Source: Lactococcus hircilactis (lineage in GTDB: Bacteria > Bacillota > Bacilli > Lactobacillales > Streptococcaceae). Taken from it: 64,000 nt of DNA. Made by a program: the position numbers and the translations under genes. Within the stretch, counting starts at the first letter, position 1, and each line of letters starts with the position of its first letter. The stretch lies in NCBI RefSeq assembly GCF_009601015.1, contig NZ_WITJ01000003.1:124001-188000 (forward strand). Direction: 5' to 3'. Below are positions 18,116 to 26,608 of this stretch, one piece after another. Under the pieces are notes generated by a model. That model was given only the letters and a program-made list of their open reading frames with translations. It searched no databases and was not told the origin of the DNA.

Positions 18116-19045
18116 CTACGCTTTCAACAATTCTCTAAGCGTGTCATGAATATGAAATTCATTTTCAAGCGCTTCATTTGTCTCAGGAGAAGCTTGCCAC
18201 GCGATAATCTTGTCAAACAATCCGCTGAGTGAATCAGCAAGAACCACCATATTTTCCTCGTCACGTCCGTAAATAATGACTTGTCCTTTCACTCCTGCCA
18301 TATCGGGGTCAAAATCAAGCCCGATAAAATTTCCCCCAAAATCCTCAAAAACAGGCAACCATTTCGGGTTAAAATAATCTGTTTTAATGGCATTTTCTGG
18401 TGTTGATGTCATGTCGCTTGTAAAATCATAAATTTCACGTTTGACGTCGTAGTGTCCATTTGGCAAAACGGTAAAATTTAATCTGTCCCAATCATAGCTT
18501 GCTTTTTCAAGCTCGTAAATCTCTCGTGCCAATGCAAAACTTTCTTGCTTAAAAGCGTCTGTCGTCTCCAAAATTTCTCGCTCATTCTCAGATTTTCCCA
18601 ATTCATAAAAATAAGGGCCACCAAGACTATTCGGACTCACATCAAATTCCAACTTTTTCCAGCGTGGTTTTGCCAGCAATCGTTTCTTGGGTGTGAGGGT
18701 CAGATAATGCGCCACAATCTTGTCAAGCACCTGCTTTGAAGACGCAGGATTCTCGACATAAGGATTTTCAGGTTTGGCATAACTTTTTGCAAAACGCAGC
18801 TCACGAATCATTTTTTCAGTCGTCACCAGCCCATCACCAAAGAAAACCCCATTCCCATCACTTTGCCCGTCTGAAAACGCATAGAGTTCCATAAAATCTT
18901 CAGGTAAACTTTCTCCCAAAAGTTCCGAAATTTGAGTCATGTTTTCTGGGATAGCAGGAGCCGTAAAAGCCCCAACTTCTTCGTCTTCTTCGGCATTTTC
19001 AAACTTCTCATTTGCCACGATTTGTTTCAATTTTTCTACTATCAT
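18116..19045 (-). CDS. SMI1/KNR4 (SUKH) family protein
   Basis: A 309-aa SUKH-domain protein. The signature region is YFNPKWLPVFEDFGGNFIG followed by LDFDPD...GQVIIYGRDEE, and an N-terminal LLGESLPEDFMELYAFSDG segment is the usual first helix and turn. Many SUKH proteins are immunity proteins for polymorphic toxins. No toxin gene is visible nearby. AAGGGAAAAGA precedes the ATG. Confidence 0.85.
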   Translation of the reverse strand: MIVEKLKQIVANEKFENAEEDEEVGAFTAPAIPENMTQISELLGESLPEDFMELYAFSDGQSDGNGVFFGDGLVTTEKMIRELRFAKSYAKPENPYVENPASSKQVLDKIVAHYLTLTPKKRLLAKPRWKKLEFDVSPNSLGGPYFYELGKSENEREILETTDAFKQESFALAREIYELEKASYDWDRLNFTVLPNGHYDVKREIYDFTSDMTSTPENAIKTDYFNPKWLPVFEDFGGNFIGLDFDPDMAGVKGQVIIYGRDEENMVVLADSLSGLFDKIIAWQASPETNEALENEFHIHDTLRELLKA

Positions 19046-19062
19046 TCTTTTCCCTTTTTTCT

Positions 19063-19074
19063 GTCAGTACTGAC
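19063..19074. repeat. Palindrome copy
   Basis: Exact core, intergenic, upstream of the SUKH gene. Confidence 0.95.
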
Positions 19075-19086
19075 AGCTTGTTTATA

Positions 19087-19470
19087 CTACCAGTTCCAGA
19101 ATTTTAAATTTTCAAAATGAGTTATTTTCAAATTCAAATTTAAGGCTATTTTTTCACCTTTCTCTTTTTCTAACCTTCTATTTTTGAGATCTTCTTTCGT
19201 AATCTTACGAATCCATCCAAGCGCTGGAAAATCAGGCGCATCAAATTCCCATATTTGTCCACATTCTTTGCAAAGAAACCATTTATCGGAAAACCACTCT
19301 TCTATTTCGTTTTCGCCAATATAAATGTGATAAGGTAACTTCACTTCAACGTCTTTAAACAAGTTTCTTCTCACTTTTTTCTCAAAAAATGATTTATATT
19401 CCAGAAAGTTTCTTTCAGAATCTATTTTAACACCCCTACGCTCTTCACAATCACAAACCATTGTTTTCCC
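19087..19470 (-). CDS. Hypothetical protein with paired cysteines
   Basis: Not recognised. About 127 aa with two Cys-x-Cys/Cys-x2-Cys-like pairs (VCDCEE near the N-terminus and LCKECGQIWEF in the middle) that could bind zinc, and a conserved-looking PDFPALGW. The size, acidic character and neighbours (two SUKH-type genes) suggest an immunity-type protein. The start is uncertain: ATG at 19470 or 19458. The longer ORF to 19524 would translate the upstream palindrome copy and is not preferred. Confidence 0.5.
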   Translation of the reverse strand, partial: GKTMVCDCEERRGVKIDSERNFLEYKSFFEKKVRRNLFKDVEVKLPYHIYIGENEIEEWFSDKWFLCKECGQIWEFDAPDFPALGWIRKITKEDLKNRRLEKEKGEKIALNLNLKITHFENLKFWNW

Positions 19471-19482
19471 CATTTCCTTTCT

Positions 19483-19494
19483 ATCAGTACTGAC
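19483..19494. repeat. Palindrome relative
   Basis: ATCAGTACTGAC, one base off, upstream of the paired-cysteine gene. Confidence 0.75.
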
Positions 19495-19502
19495 AGCGTT
19501 TA

Positions 19503-20414
19503 TTATCTGTATTTTGTCATCCAAGCATTGTAAAAATCATCATGTAATTCTTTCAACTGGCGAAATGACTGATTTTCTCTGAAATTTTCTTGGTTGATTT
19601 TGCTCCACACAAAGGGACTAATGCTTTCTTTCACGCTCATTTTTAGATTGGCATCCCATTTTTCATAAGCATTTGCTAAGGCAGTAAAATCATCTCTGTC
19701 AATACTATTTCGCAGTTTCAAACAAAAATTAAGATACTTTTGGATGCGTTCAGCATCTGTCAGCGGTAAATGTTCAATCAGCTCTGACAAAAACTCATCT
19801 ACAAGGAAAGCGTCAAAACTATCAGCTATTTCATCAAAGTAAATTTTTTCTTTATCGTAAGCCAAATATTTTTGAAGTTCGACATCATAAACATAATACC
19901 AATCAGGTGTTTCACCGACTAAATATTCATGTCTGTTTTGCCAAGTATAATTTTTCTCTATCAGCTCATTTGTCCCAAAAAGCTGATAAGCGTTGATATT
20001 TATCCCATTTATATGTCGCAAAAAATCAATATATTCAGGGGCAAGAAGATCTCCAGTTCCGCCAAATTCATGCCAAAAGGTATACTGAAAATGGCTGATT
20101 TCTTTATCTTTAGCACCCGCATTGAGTGGTGAAAGTCGTTTAAGATAGGTTTTCTTATCCTGTTCAAGTCGTATCTGATAACTGACTTGATTTTCATGAC
20201 CTAATTGCTGGATACGCTTTTTCTCCTTTTTCCTACGAGAAAGCCCAACCAGAAACCAGCCAGCAAAAATGATGAGATAACAAACGAGAAAATAAACCAT
20301 GAATTTTGTCGAATAGACCGCTGGCGACACAAAAGCTAAAAGACGCCAGATTGCAGCGGCTGCAATGAAGCACCAAAATGCACTCTTCAAAATGAAAGCT
20401 ATTTTTGATTTCAT
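19503..20414 (-). CDS. Membrane-anchored SMI1/KNR4-like protein
   Basis: About 303 aa: two N-terminal hydrophobic segments (about 7-28 and 38-57), a basic stretch, then a soluble domain with HEFGGTGDLLAPEYIDFLRH and FGTNELIEKNYTWQ...YYVYDVE, which resembles YrhA/SUKH-like proteins. Domain assignment is moderate. ATG at 20414 follows a strong GGAGGGAAAGG. With the two genes downstream it forms an immunity-like trio with no cognate toxin in view. Confidence 0.6.
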   Translation of the reverse strand: MKSKIAFILKSAFWCFIAAAAIWRLLAFVSPAVYSTKFMVYFLVCYLIIFAGWFLVGLSRRKKEKKRIQQLGHENQVSYQIRLEQDKKTYLKRLSPLNAGAKDKEISHFQYTFWHEFGGTGDLLAPEYIDFLRHINGININAYQLFGTNELIEKNYTWQNRHEYLVGETPDWYYVYDVELQKYLAYDKEKIYFDEIADSFDAFLVDEFLSELIEHLPLTDAERIQKYLNFCLKLRNSIDRDDFTALANAYEKWDANLKMSVKESISPFVWSKINQENFRENQSFRQLKELHDDFYNAWMTKYR

Positions 20415-20446
20415 CCTTTCCCTCCTTAATGAAAATCCTCTATTTT

Positions 20447-20557
20447 TTAGCAATCACCGTCAAAATAAACAGCCCGCGGCAATCTATCCGCTAAAATCCG
20501 TGCCACTGTCGTCTTGCCAATACCCATCGGACCGCCGATGAGATACAAATTTTTCAA
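20447..20557 (-). pseudogene. Truncated P-loop kinase remnant (36 aa)
   Basis: A short frame beginning at TTG encodes NLYLIGGPMGIGKTTVARIL, i.e. strand 1, Walker A and helix 1 of a small nucleotide-kinase-like ATPase, then VYFDGDC and a stop. Homologues continue for well over 100 residues after this DGD motif, so only the first fifth remains. The initiating TTG overlaps the stop of the preceding gene. The downstream half is missing, replaced by the next gene. Confidence 0.75.
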
Positions 20558-21087
20558 TCTCCTATACCATACTTTCTTAACTTTTTGCGCAATTCTTGCA
20601 GTTCAGGCGTATGCCTGACTAACTCCTCATTGAGAAAATTACATATTTCATCATTTTTCTCACAAGGTAAGTGTAGCAAAAGCTCTCGATTCAACGTTTT
20701 ATCCTTTGGATAGCTTGAAAAATATTTATAACGCATTCCTTCCTTTCCAATCACATCCAAATAATAGGACAGACCTCCACCATTAGGCAATGGTAAGGAA
20801 TTAATCTCAAAACGCTCAATATCTGCCCATAGAAAAGGAAGATTTTTAGGACAGTTCTTATTTCCTAAAAAAAGATTTCGATAACGAATACCCACGTCAT
20901 CAATATCAACTGTACGAATTGTACCAATAATCATCAAAGAAAGACATAAAAAGAAAAATGCAAAAAACCAGCCACCAGGACCTAACGCTGCCATAAAAAG
21001 CCCCATACCGATACCTCCTATCAGTATCATAGCAAGTTTTCCACTCACAAAAGTTTGATGATAAGGGAGTTGATAGACTTTGTTCAT
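20554..21087 (-). CDS. Hypothetical membrane protein (177 aa)
   Basis: Not recognised. Two adjacent hydrophobic segments near the N-terminus (about 17-35 and 38-56) are followed by a soluble domain with RNLFLGNKNCPKNLPFLWAD and a LPLPNGGGLSYYLDV stretch, similar in layout to PH-like or EbsA-type membrane proteins. The start at 21087 (MNKVYQ) has AAAGGAAAG 9 nt upstream and is preferred over a start 13 codons earlier. Confidence 0.6.
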   Translation of the reverse strand: MNKVYQLPYHQTFVSGKLAMILIGGIGMGLFMAALGPGGWFFAFFFLCLSLMIIGTIRTVDIDDVGIRYRNLFLGNKNCPKNLPFLWADIERFEINSLPLPNGGGLSYYLDVIGKEGMRYKYFSSYPKDKTLNRELLLHLPCEKNDEICNFLNEELVRHTPELQELRKKLRKYGIGD

Positions 21088-21122
21088 TTCATACTTTCCT
21101 TTCTTACTCTTTTTAAAACATG

Positions 21123-21395
21123 TCAAATTTGATAACGTTTCTTTGGGAAATGCTCTCTGATGTCGAGAATCAACTTTGTCGTCTCTTCATAAGTGCATTC
21201 ATACCACAAACTTCCCCGTTCACTTGATTTCCAATGCCATACACCATCATCAAACCATATTTCAGTCAGCGGATCCCAGCCAAGTAATAATCTATCACCA
21301 AACACTCGGATAATCTGTCCGTAATGATTAGGAAATTTAGGGACACCATCTAAAGCAGCAGAATATAATTCGTTAACGTTACTGATTTCGCTCAT
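21123..21395 (-). CDS. Hypothetical protein (90 aa)
   Basis: Not recognised. A small soluble protein rich in Trp and Tyr (GWDPLTEIWFDDGVWHW, GSLWYECTYEET). The ATG at 21395 follows AAAGAGG; a GTG two codons earlier overlaps the trpC stop. It directly follows trpC, so it is probably co-translated. No function is proposed. Confidence 0.55.
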   Translation of the reverse strand: MSEISNVNELYSAALDGVPKFPNHYGQIIRVFGDRLLLGWDPLTEIWFDDGVWHWKSSERGSLWYECTYEETTKLILDIREHFPKKRYQI

Positions 21396-21397
21396 TT

Positions 21398-22189
21398 TCA
21401 CTGCCTCTTTCTCGCAATTTTTAAATTCTTTAGCGCCTTTGCCACATTTCCAGATTGCATCAGCGCGGTGCCGACCAAAATCGCGTTGAAATCAGGTGCC
21501 AAAACTGTCGCTTCTTGCGTACCAAAGACGCCCGACTCCGATATATAGACCGTTTCAGGCTTGAAATCGTGAAACAAATCCAAGGAATTTTGCAGACTGA
21601 CCTCAAAGGTTTTGAGATTGCGATTGTTCACGCCGATTATTTTAGCGCCAAGCCCGTGCGCAATGTCAAGTTCCGCCTGATTGTGTGTTTCCACCAAAAT
21701 CTCCAAGCCAAGATTTTCCGCATACTCATAAAGCTCTTTCAAACGATTTTCATTTCCCTCAAAGCAAGCAACAATCAGTAAAATCACGGTCGCACCAGCC
21801 CAAACCGCGCGTCTGATCTGCTTTTCATCAATGATAAAATCCTTGTTCAACGTTGGAATCGCAACATTCGCTGAAATTTCACGCAAATAATCAATCTCGC
21901 CCTTGAAAAACACAGGGTCGGTCAACACCGAAATCATCGCAGCACCTGCTTGTTCATAACTTTTCGCCTGCGCCAGCAAATCAACCTCAGTATTGATGTC
22001 GCCAAGTGAAGGCGAAGCTTTTTTGCACTCCGCAATAATCTGCAACTCAGCCGTATTTTCGTACAAAAAATCATACAACTTGTAAGTCGCACGGACGTTG
22101 CCGAAATCACTAAACTCCGCCATTTCAGCCACTTCACGTGCTTTTTCAGACATTATCGTCTCTAAAAATTTTCCTGGTTTGATGTTCAT
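21398..22189 (-). CDS. trpC: Indole-3-glycerol phosphate synthase
   Basis: Closes the ring of CdRP to indole-3-glycerol phosphate in the tryptophan pathway. It is 263 aa with AECKKASPSLGDI (catalytic Lys and phosphate loop), TLNKDFIID, IGVNNRNLKTFEV and VYISESGVF, all standard. It is a monofunctional TrpC, since TrpF is separate. The ATG at 22189 overlaps the stop of the DUF3977-like gene as ATGA. trpD is separated from it by six unrelated genes. Confidence 0.97.
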   Translation of the reverse strand: MNIKPGKFLETIMSEKAREVAEMAEFSDFGNVRATYKLYDFLYENTAELQIIAECKKASPSLGDINTEVDLLAQAKSYEQAGAAMISVLTDPVFFKGEIDYLREISANVAIPTLNKDFIIDEKQIRRAVWAGATVILLIVACFEGNENRLKELYEYAENLGLEILVETHNQAELDIAHGLGAKIIGVNNRNLKTFEVSLQNSLDLFHDFKPETVYISESGVFGTQEATVLAPDFNAILVGTALMQSGNVAKALKNLKIARKRQ

Positions 22190-22452
22190 TGATGACCCCA
22201 TTTCCCAACTACTACTTTAAAATTATTTCTTGTTTTCTTTTTGACCGCTAGATGTGGTTTTTGACGATCTAAAACAAGGACACGTTTTCCCAACCAAATC
22301 CTGACATAATGCGATTCTATCTGTTTAAGTTTGAGTCGCTTTTTCATCCGATCTTCCGTCCCATCATCATGCTCAATTTCCAGACTTTTCCCAAAGCCAA
22401 AGCGGTTGTAATCCAGATCAAAGCCAATTTCTATAAAAATTTTATTCGCCAT
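22186..22452 (-). CDS. DUF3977-like small protein (88 aa)
   Basis: The product begins MANKIFIEIGFDLDYNRFGF and has YVRIWLGKRVLVLD, the pattern of the small DUF3977 family from lactic acid bacteria, of unknown function. The gene overlaps the VOC gene by 11 bp and trpC by 4 bp; the longer ORF upstream is antisense/out-of-frame VOC sequence. Family assignment is from memory and moderate. Confidence 0.55.
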   Translation of the reverse strand: MANKIFIEIGFDLDYNRFGFGKSLEIEHDDGTEDRMKKRLKLKQIESHYVRIWLGKRVLVLDRQKPHLAVKKKTRNNFKVVVGKWGHQ

Positions 22453-22825
22453 TTGTGTGTGCCGCCCCATTGTGACATACTGCCTCGATCCGATAACCGT
22501 CAGGATCAATGACAAATGCCGCATAATAGCCATCGTGGTAACTTTCTCGATATCCAGGTGCACCATTATCTCTTCCACCATTGGCAAGCGCTGCGCTGTA
22601 AAAAGCATCCACAGCAGCGTTATTTTCCGCTTGAAAAGCCAGATGAAAGGGATACGGCGTGCCGTTACCAAACCACAAATAACCATCACGCGTCTCTCCC
22701 GTCTGAAACGTTAGTCCATAAGCATTTTCACGAAAAAGCACGCCTCCCAAAGGGCGCAAAACCGCTGTATAAAACGCTTTTGTCCGTGCCAAATCCTGCA
22801 CATGAAGATCCATGTGATCAATCAT
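22442..22825 (-). CDS. VOC/glyoxalase-family protein
   Basis: A 127-aa vicinal-oxygen-chelate protein: MIDHMDLHVQDLARTKAFY at the N-terminus and FVIDPDGYRIEAVCH at the C-terminus are the two halves of the metal-binding fold (His, Glu ligands). Close relatives are annotated as glyoxalase/bleomycin-resistance-like; the substrate is unknown. AAGGAGGGTAAAAA precedes ATG, which overlaps the preceding GNAT stop. Confidence 0.85.
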   Translation of the reverse strand: MIDHMDLHVQDLARTKAFYTAVLRPLGGVLFRENAYGLTFQTGETRDGYLWFGNGTPYPFHLAFQAENNAAVDAFYSAALANGGRDNGAPGYRESYHDGYYAAFVIDPDGYRIEAVCHNGAAHTNGE

Positions 22826-23261
22826 TTTTTACCCTCCTTATCATCACAAAACTAATGCCATCCACAGGATTCATCCTTTTTTCACCTGTTTTCACAAATC
22901 CCACTTTTTCATAAAATGAATCCGCTGGTGGACGCGCCGACACAGTGCATTTCTCAAAATCAGATTCCTGAAGTTCTTGAAAGAGTGCCTTCACAAGCGC
23001 AGTACCAATCCCTGCTTTCTGCCTGTCCTTTTTGATGGCAAAGGCACAAAGCTGCGCTGTTTTAGGGGCTTTCACAAAATAATTCAGACTGCCAATCAGC
23101 TTTCCATTCTCAACTGCTCCAAAAAACTGATTCTCAGTTTCATAGCTCAAATTCTCATCATAGATAGAAAAGCCCCAAGGTTGTCGTAAAATTTCATCAC
23201 GCAACTCAAGTGTTTCTTGATAAAGCGCCATATCGCGCGATGTGTAGCGAATGATTTCCAT
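22818..23261 (-). CDS. GNAT-family N-acetyltransferase
   Basis: A 147-aa acetyltransferase (ElaA/GNAT type): AFAIKKDRQKAGIGTALV is the acetyl-CoA loop and SFYEKVGFVKTGE-like residues close the fold. The ATG at 23261 follows GAGGG with a 5-nt spacer, 8 bp after the ogt stop. Acceptor unknown. Confidence 0.85.
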   Translation of the reverse strand: MEIIRYTSRDMALYQETLELRDEILRQPWGFSIYDENLSYETENQFFGAVENGKLIGSLNYFVKAPKTAQLCAFAIKKDRQKAGIGTALVKALFQELQESDFEKCTVSARPPADSFYEKVGFVKTGEKRMNPVDGISFVMIRRVKND

Positions 23262-23269
23262 ATCTTCCC

Positions 23270-23767
23270 TCAAAATAAGTTTAATTGCTCAGGCAAATCA
23301 ACACCTTCCAACGCCAATAAATACCGTTTTGCCGATAAACCACCGGCATAACCCGTCAAACTTCCACCAGCGCCCAGCACCCGATGACAGGGAATAATCA
23401 CAGAAATCGGATTGTGTCCGACCGCGCCACCAATCGCCTGACCTGATCTTATCCCTAATTTTCTCGCGATTTCCCCATAAGTTGTCGTTTGACCCGCTGG
23501 AATTTCACACAAAATCTGCCAGACTTTATGCCGAAATTCCGAACCCTCTGGTGCAAACGAAAGCTCCATAATTTCAGGCTTTTCTCCAGAAAAATACGCG
23601 TCTAACCAGTTTTTCGTTTGCTCAAAAATCGGTAAATCTTTCTCTTCAAATGCTGCTATATCTGGAAAATATTTCTGATTTTCCAGATAACAGCCCGTTA
23701 AACTCACCCCGTCAGAAGTCAGCAGATACAGTCCCAAAGGGGAATGGTAACGTGTTTTATAGTTCAT
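23270..23767 (-). CDS. ogt: Methylated-DNA--protein-cysteine methyltransferase
   Basis: Suicide repair enzyme that removes O6-alkyl groups from guanine onto its own Cys. It is 165 aa with the acceptor motif IPCHRVLG, the helix-turn-helix TTYGEIARKLG and the GHNPIS loop. AAAAGGAG is 5 nt before ATG. The window also carries a YcaQ-like glycosylase in the same array, so two alkylation-repair genes share the transcriptional direction. Confidence 0.95.
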   Translation of the reverse strand: MNYKTRYHSPLGLYLLTSDGVSLTGCYLENQKYFPDIAAFEEKDLPIFEQTKNWLDAYFSGEKPEIMELSFAPEGSEFRHKVWQILCEIPAGQTTTYGEIARKLGIRSGQAIGGAVGHNPISVIIPCHRVLGAGGSLTGYAGGLSAKRYLLALEGVDLPEQLNLF

Positions 23768-23789
23768 TTTTCTCCTTTTCTCGCAACTC

Positions 23790-24764
23790 TCAACCTTTTA
23801 AAATTTTGAGAGATAAAGTTGCCGTATCAACACTCACTTCGCCACCCAGCGGAAAAGTAAAAATCGGCTGCGTGTGTCCAAAATCAACATCATAAATCAC
23901 TGGTATTTCTTGCAATATCGGATATTTATCTAAGATGAAACGAAGCATTTCCTCAGACATTTCACTTTCTTTTGGAAAGCGTCCCAACACAAGTCCCTTT
24001 AAGTCTGTGTTGATTTGTAAAAACTGCGCTAATAAGCGGTCAAACTCTGTATATTCGCCCTCTTCAGCTTCTTCAAGAAAAGCAATCGGAGCATTGATTT
24101 TCCTAAGATATTCTGTTCCTGCCTGTAAACCATAAGTTTGGATATTTCCACCAATAATCGTCCCTTCAGCTTTCCCATGATGGTAAACCTTCCATTCATT
24201 TTTCAGCGGATGACGGGGCAATGTTGGGTCAAACCAAGAATCACTCGTATAAACATCATTTGCCGACAAGTCATAAGAAGTCGTACCAGAGACCGCTTTT
24301 AACCATTCTTTTGTTTGAAATTCTTGAAGTTCATTCATTTTAAACGAAGAATAGGCAGGCGAATAGTAAGTAACCAAGCCTGTTTTTGCAAAAATCGCAT
24401 TGTGCAGACTTGTCGTATCGGAATAACCAAAGAAAAATTTCGGATGTTCCTGCACGAGCTGCCAATCAATATAAGGCAGGAGTTCATTACAATTAAAACC
24501 GCCAATCGTTGTCATCACCGCTTTGACATTTTTATCTGCAAAAGCATCGTGAAAATCTGCTACACGCGATGCAATGCTTGCCGAAAACAAGCGGTCATTT
24601 TCATCAATATGTGCGCCAAAAGTAACGGTAAAGCCAAGTGCTTCCAAACGTTCTTTAGCAATGCGGTTATCTTCAAAGCCACCAACGCGCGCCATACTTG
24701 AACTCGGTGAAATCACGCGGATTTCATCACCTTTTTGTAATTTTACTGGATAAATTTTTTGCAT
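23790..24764 (-). CDS. LD-carboxypeptidase/MccF-like serine peptidase (S66)
   Basis: A 324-aa S66-family protein: VISPSSSMARVG at the N-terminus, the nucleophile elbow FFGYSDTTSLH with the catalytic Ser, and C-terminal Glu and His in FLEEAEEGEYTEFDR and DVDFGHTQP. The family includes peptidoglycan LD-carboxypeptidase and microcin C immunity peptidase MccF; this one lacks a signal peptide and resembles the MccF-like cytoplasmic branch. A 215-bp gap upstream contains one palindrome copy and no clear promoter. Confidence 0.85.
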   Translation of the reverse strand: MQKIYPVKLQKGDEIRVISPSSSMARVGGFEDNRIAKERLEALGFTVTFGAHIDENDRLFSASIASRVADFHDAFADKNVKAVMTTIGGFNCNELLPYIDWQLVQEHPKFFFGYSDTTSLHNAIFAKTGLVTYYSPAYSSFKMNELQEFQTKEWLKAVSGTTSYDLSANDVYTSDSWFDPTLPRHPLKNEWKVYHHGKAEGTIIGGNIQTYGLQAGTEYLRKINAPIAFLEEAEEGEYTEFDRLLAQFLQINTDLKGLVLGRFPKESEMSEEMLRFILDKYPILQEIPVIYDVDFGHTQPIFTFPLGGEVSVDTATLSLKILKG

Positions 24765-24925
24765 AAAATACTCCTTTTATGTGATTTGATTTCTAAACTC
24801 ACAACATCCTATAAAATGATGAGATTTTTTTAATTCTTACGATTCTATTTTGTTCAAAAAGTATCACGTGCTTTTCCGTGCTTTTTTCTTTTCACTTTTT
24901 GAGCATCCGCTAACGCGACGAATCT

Positions 24926-24937
24926 GTCAGTACTGAC
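24926..24937. repeat. Palindrome copy
   Basis: Exact core within a perfect 18-bp palindrome, in the gap before the S66 peptidase gene. Confidence 0.95.
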
Positions 24938-24979
24938 AGATACTTTGAGTTTTCTTTCCCATGTTCTGGCAGCTTTTGC

Positions 24980-25549
24980 TTAATTTCCTTGTGTTTTTGG
25001 GGCTAATTGCATAAAAATAGCCATGATTGAGAAAAAAAGTACGGTTAAAAGCACATAAAATGGCCAAATCCAAACAATCACAAATCCCGAAACAAGCACG
25101 AAAAGGGAGAGCCGTCGATAAAAGCCACCATACGGCCGCGACAGCCCTTTAATATGCGGATTTTCGCGAATCAGCTCAAACTCTGTCAAATTATAGGAAA
25201 CTGACCAAAGCGTGATGACGATAAGGTAGAGAAATTCAGGAATAATCCCACTCGGCTGACTTCCGACAAATGCTGTGACCCACGGAAATAAACTCATCGA
25301 AAAAATCCATAATCCCGTCCACCAATAAATCCGCACGTTGATCGTTTTCACCTCACGAAATAGTGCATGATGATTAAACCAAACCGACCAGATCATTAAA
25401 AAGCTCAGCAGGTAAGCAAAAAAAGGCAATCCAAGATCTGTCAGTGCTGACAGACTCGCATTTTTTGGTCGCGGCAAATCCAGCACCATAATCGTCGCAA
25501 TAATTGCCACAATTGCATCTGTAAAAGCTAAAAATCGCTCTTTTGCCAT
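24980..25549 (-). CDS. TMEM175-family (DUF1211) membrane protein
   Basis: A 189-aa protein with about six hydrophobic segments. The N-terminal RFLAFTDAIVAIIATI matches the pore-helix signature (R-F-x-x-F-S/T-D) of bacterial TMEM175-like potassium channels, and MIWSVWFNHHALF is the second conserved helix. A palindrome copy falls in the first extracytoplasmic loop, where it encodes SLSALTD. It is 30 bp past trpD. Confidence 0.8.
   Translation of the reverse strand: MAKERFLAFTDAIVAIIATIMVLDLPRPKNASLSALTDLGLPFFAYLLSFLMIWSVWFNHHALFREVKTINVRIYWWTGLWIFSMSLFPWVTAFVGSQPSGIIPEFLYLIVITLWSVSYNLTEFELIRENPHIKGLSRPYGGFYRRLSLFVLVSGFVIVWIWPFYVLLTVLFFSIMAIFMQLAPKTQGN
25440..25451. repeat. Palindrome variant in TMEM175-like gene
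   Basis: GTCAGTGCTGAC, encodes LSALTD. Confidence 0.9.
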
Positions 25550-25578
25550 CTCAAATCTCCTTTTGACCGGCAGTATTT

Positions 25579-26589
25579 TTACTCACCGACTTGCTCTTTT
25601 TGTAAAGCTCTGAGTTTTTCAAGCGCTGCGCCATTTGCAATCACGTCGCGCGCAAGACTAATTCCTTCTTTAATCGTTGAAACTTTTCCCGCTGCATAAA
25701 ATCCTAGTCCAGCGTTGAGCACTGTTGTTTCAAGATAAGGACTGGCGCTATTTTTGAGGACATTCTCAAGGATTTTCGCATTTTCAGGGGCTTCGCCTCC
25801 ACGAATATCATTCAACGTCACTTCTTCCATTCCCAAATCCGCAGCAGTAAATTCATGCAGGCTGATGTCGCCATTTTCTAAAAGTGCGTAGTGATTAACA
25901 CCAAAAAGTGTTGCCTCATCCACATTATTTTGGCCTGTGATGACAATGGCGCGCTTGCGTCCAAGTCCTTTCAAGACCTCAGCCGTTGTTTGCAATAAAT
26001 CTGGACGACTGGTGCCCAAAAGTTGTGTTTCAAGTGGTACTGGATTGATTAACGGCCCTGTCAAGTTCATGATTGTAGGAATTTCAAGTTGCCTGCGAAC
26101 AGGTGTAAAATATTTCATGGCAGGGTGCAGATTTTGTGCGAAAAGAAAGACCAATCCAATCTTATCAAAAACAGCGGCCAATTTTTCAGGAGAAAGATAA
26201 AGATTAATCCCTAGCGCTTCAAGAACATCGGCAGAACCTGATTTGCTGGTAATTGAGCGATTGCCGTGCTTTGCCATGTGTACACCTCCCGCAGCAAGGA
26301 CAAAAGCGGCGGTTGTCGAGATATTAAAGCTAAAACTCCGATCTCCTCCTGTGCCACAATTATCCATTGCATCTGTAAATTGTGTCGGGATCGTTACTGC
26401 TGCACGTTGCAAAGCTTTCGCAAGTCCTGTGAGTTCTGAACTTGATTCACCTTTCATTTTTAGGGCAACAAGGAAAGCAGCGATTTGGACTTCGCTAAGT
26501 TCGCCTTGGATAATGCTGTTGGCGAGCATATTCATTTCATTGACGGTCATATCACGGTTTTGCATGACTTTTTCGAGTTCATTTTTCAT
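25579..26589 (-). CDS. trpD: Anthranilate phosphoribosyltransferase
   Basis: Joins anthranilate to PRPP to make PRA. It is 336 aa with [16 protein letters not shown] (PRPP and glycine-rich loop), [17 protein letters not shown] and the C-terminal [11 protein letters not shown]. trpG and trpD are separate genes. The start has AGAAAGAAG 6-7 nt upstream. Confidence 0.97.
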   Translation of the reverse strand: MKNELEKVMQNRDMTVNEMNMLANSIIQGELSEVQIAAFLVALKMKGESSSELTGLAKALQRAAVTIPTQFTDAMDNCGTGGDRSFSFNISTTAAFVLAAGGVHMAKHGNRSITSKSGSADVLEALGINLYLSPEKLAAVFDKIGLVFLFAQNLHPAMKYFTPVRRQLEIPTIMNLTGPLINPVPLETQLLGTSRPDLLQTTAEVLKGLGRKRAIVITGQNNVDEATLFGVNHYALLENGDISLHEFTAADLGMEEVTLNDIRGGEAPENAKILENVLKNSASPYLETTVLNAGLGFYAAGKVSTIKEGISLARDVIANGAALEKLRALQKEQVGE

Positions 26590-26608
26590 TTTTATCTTCT
26601 TTCTGAAA

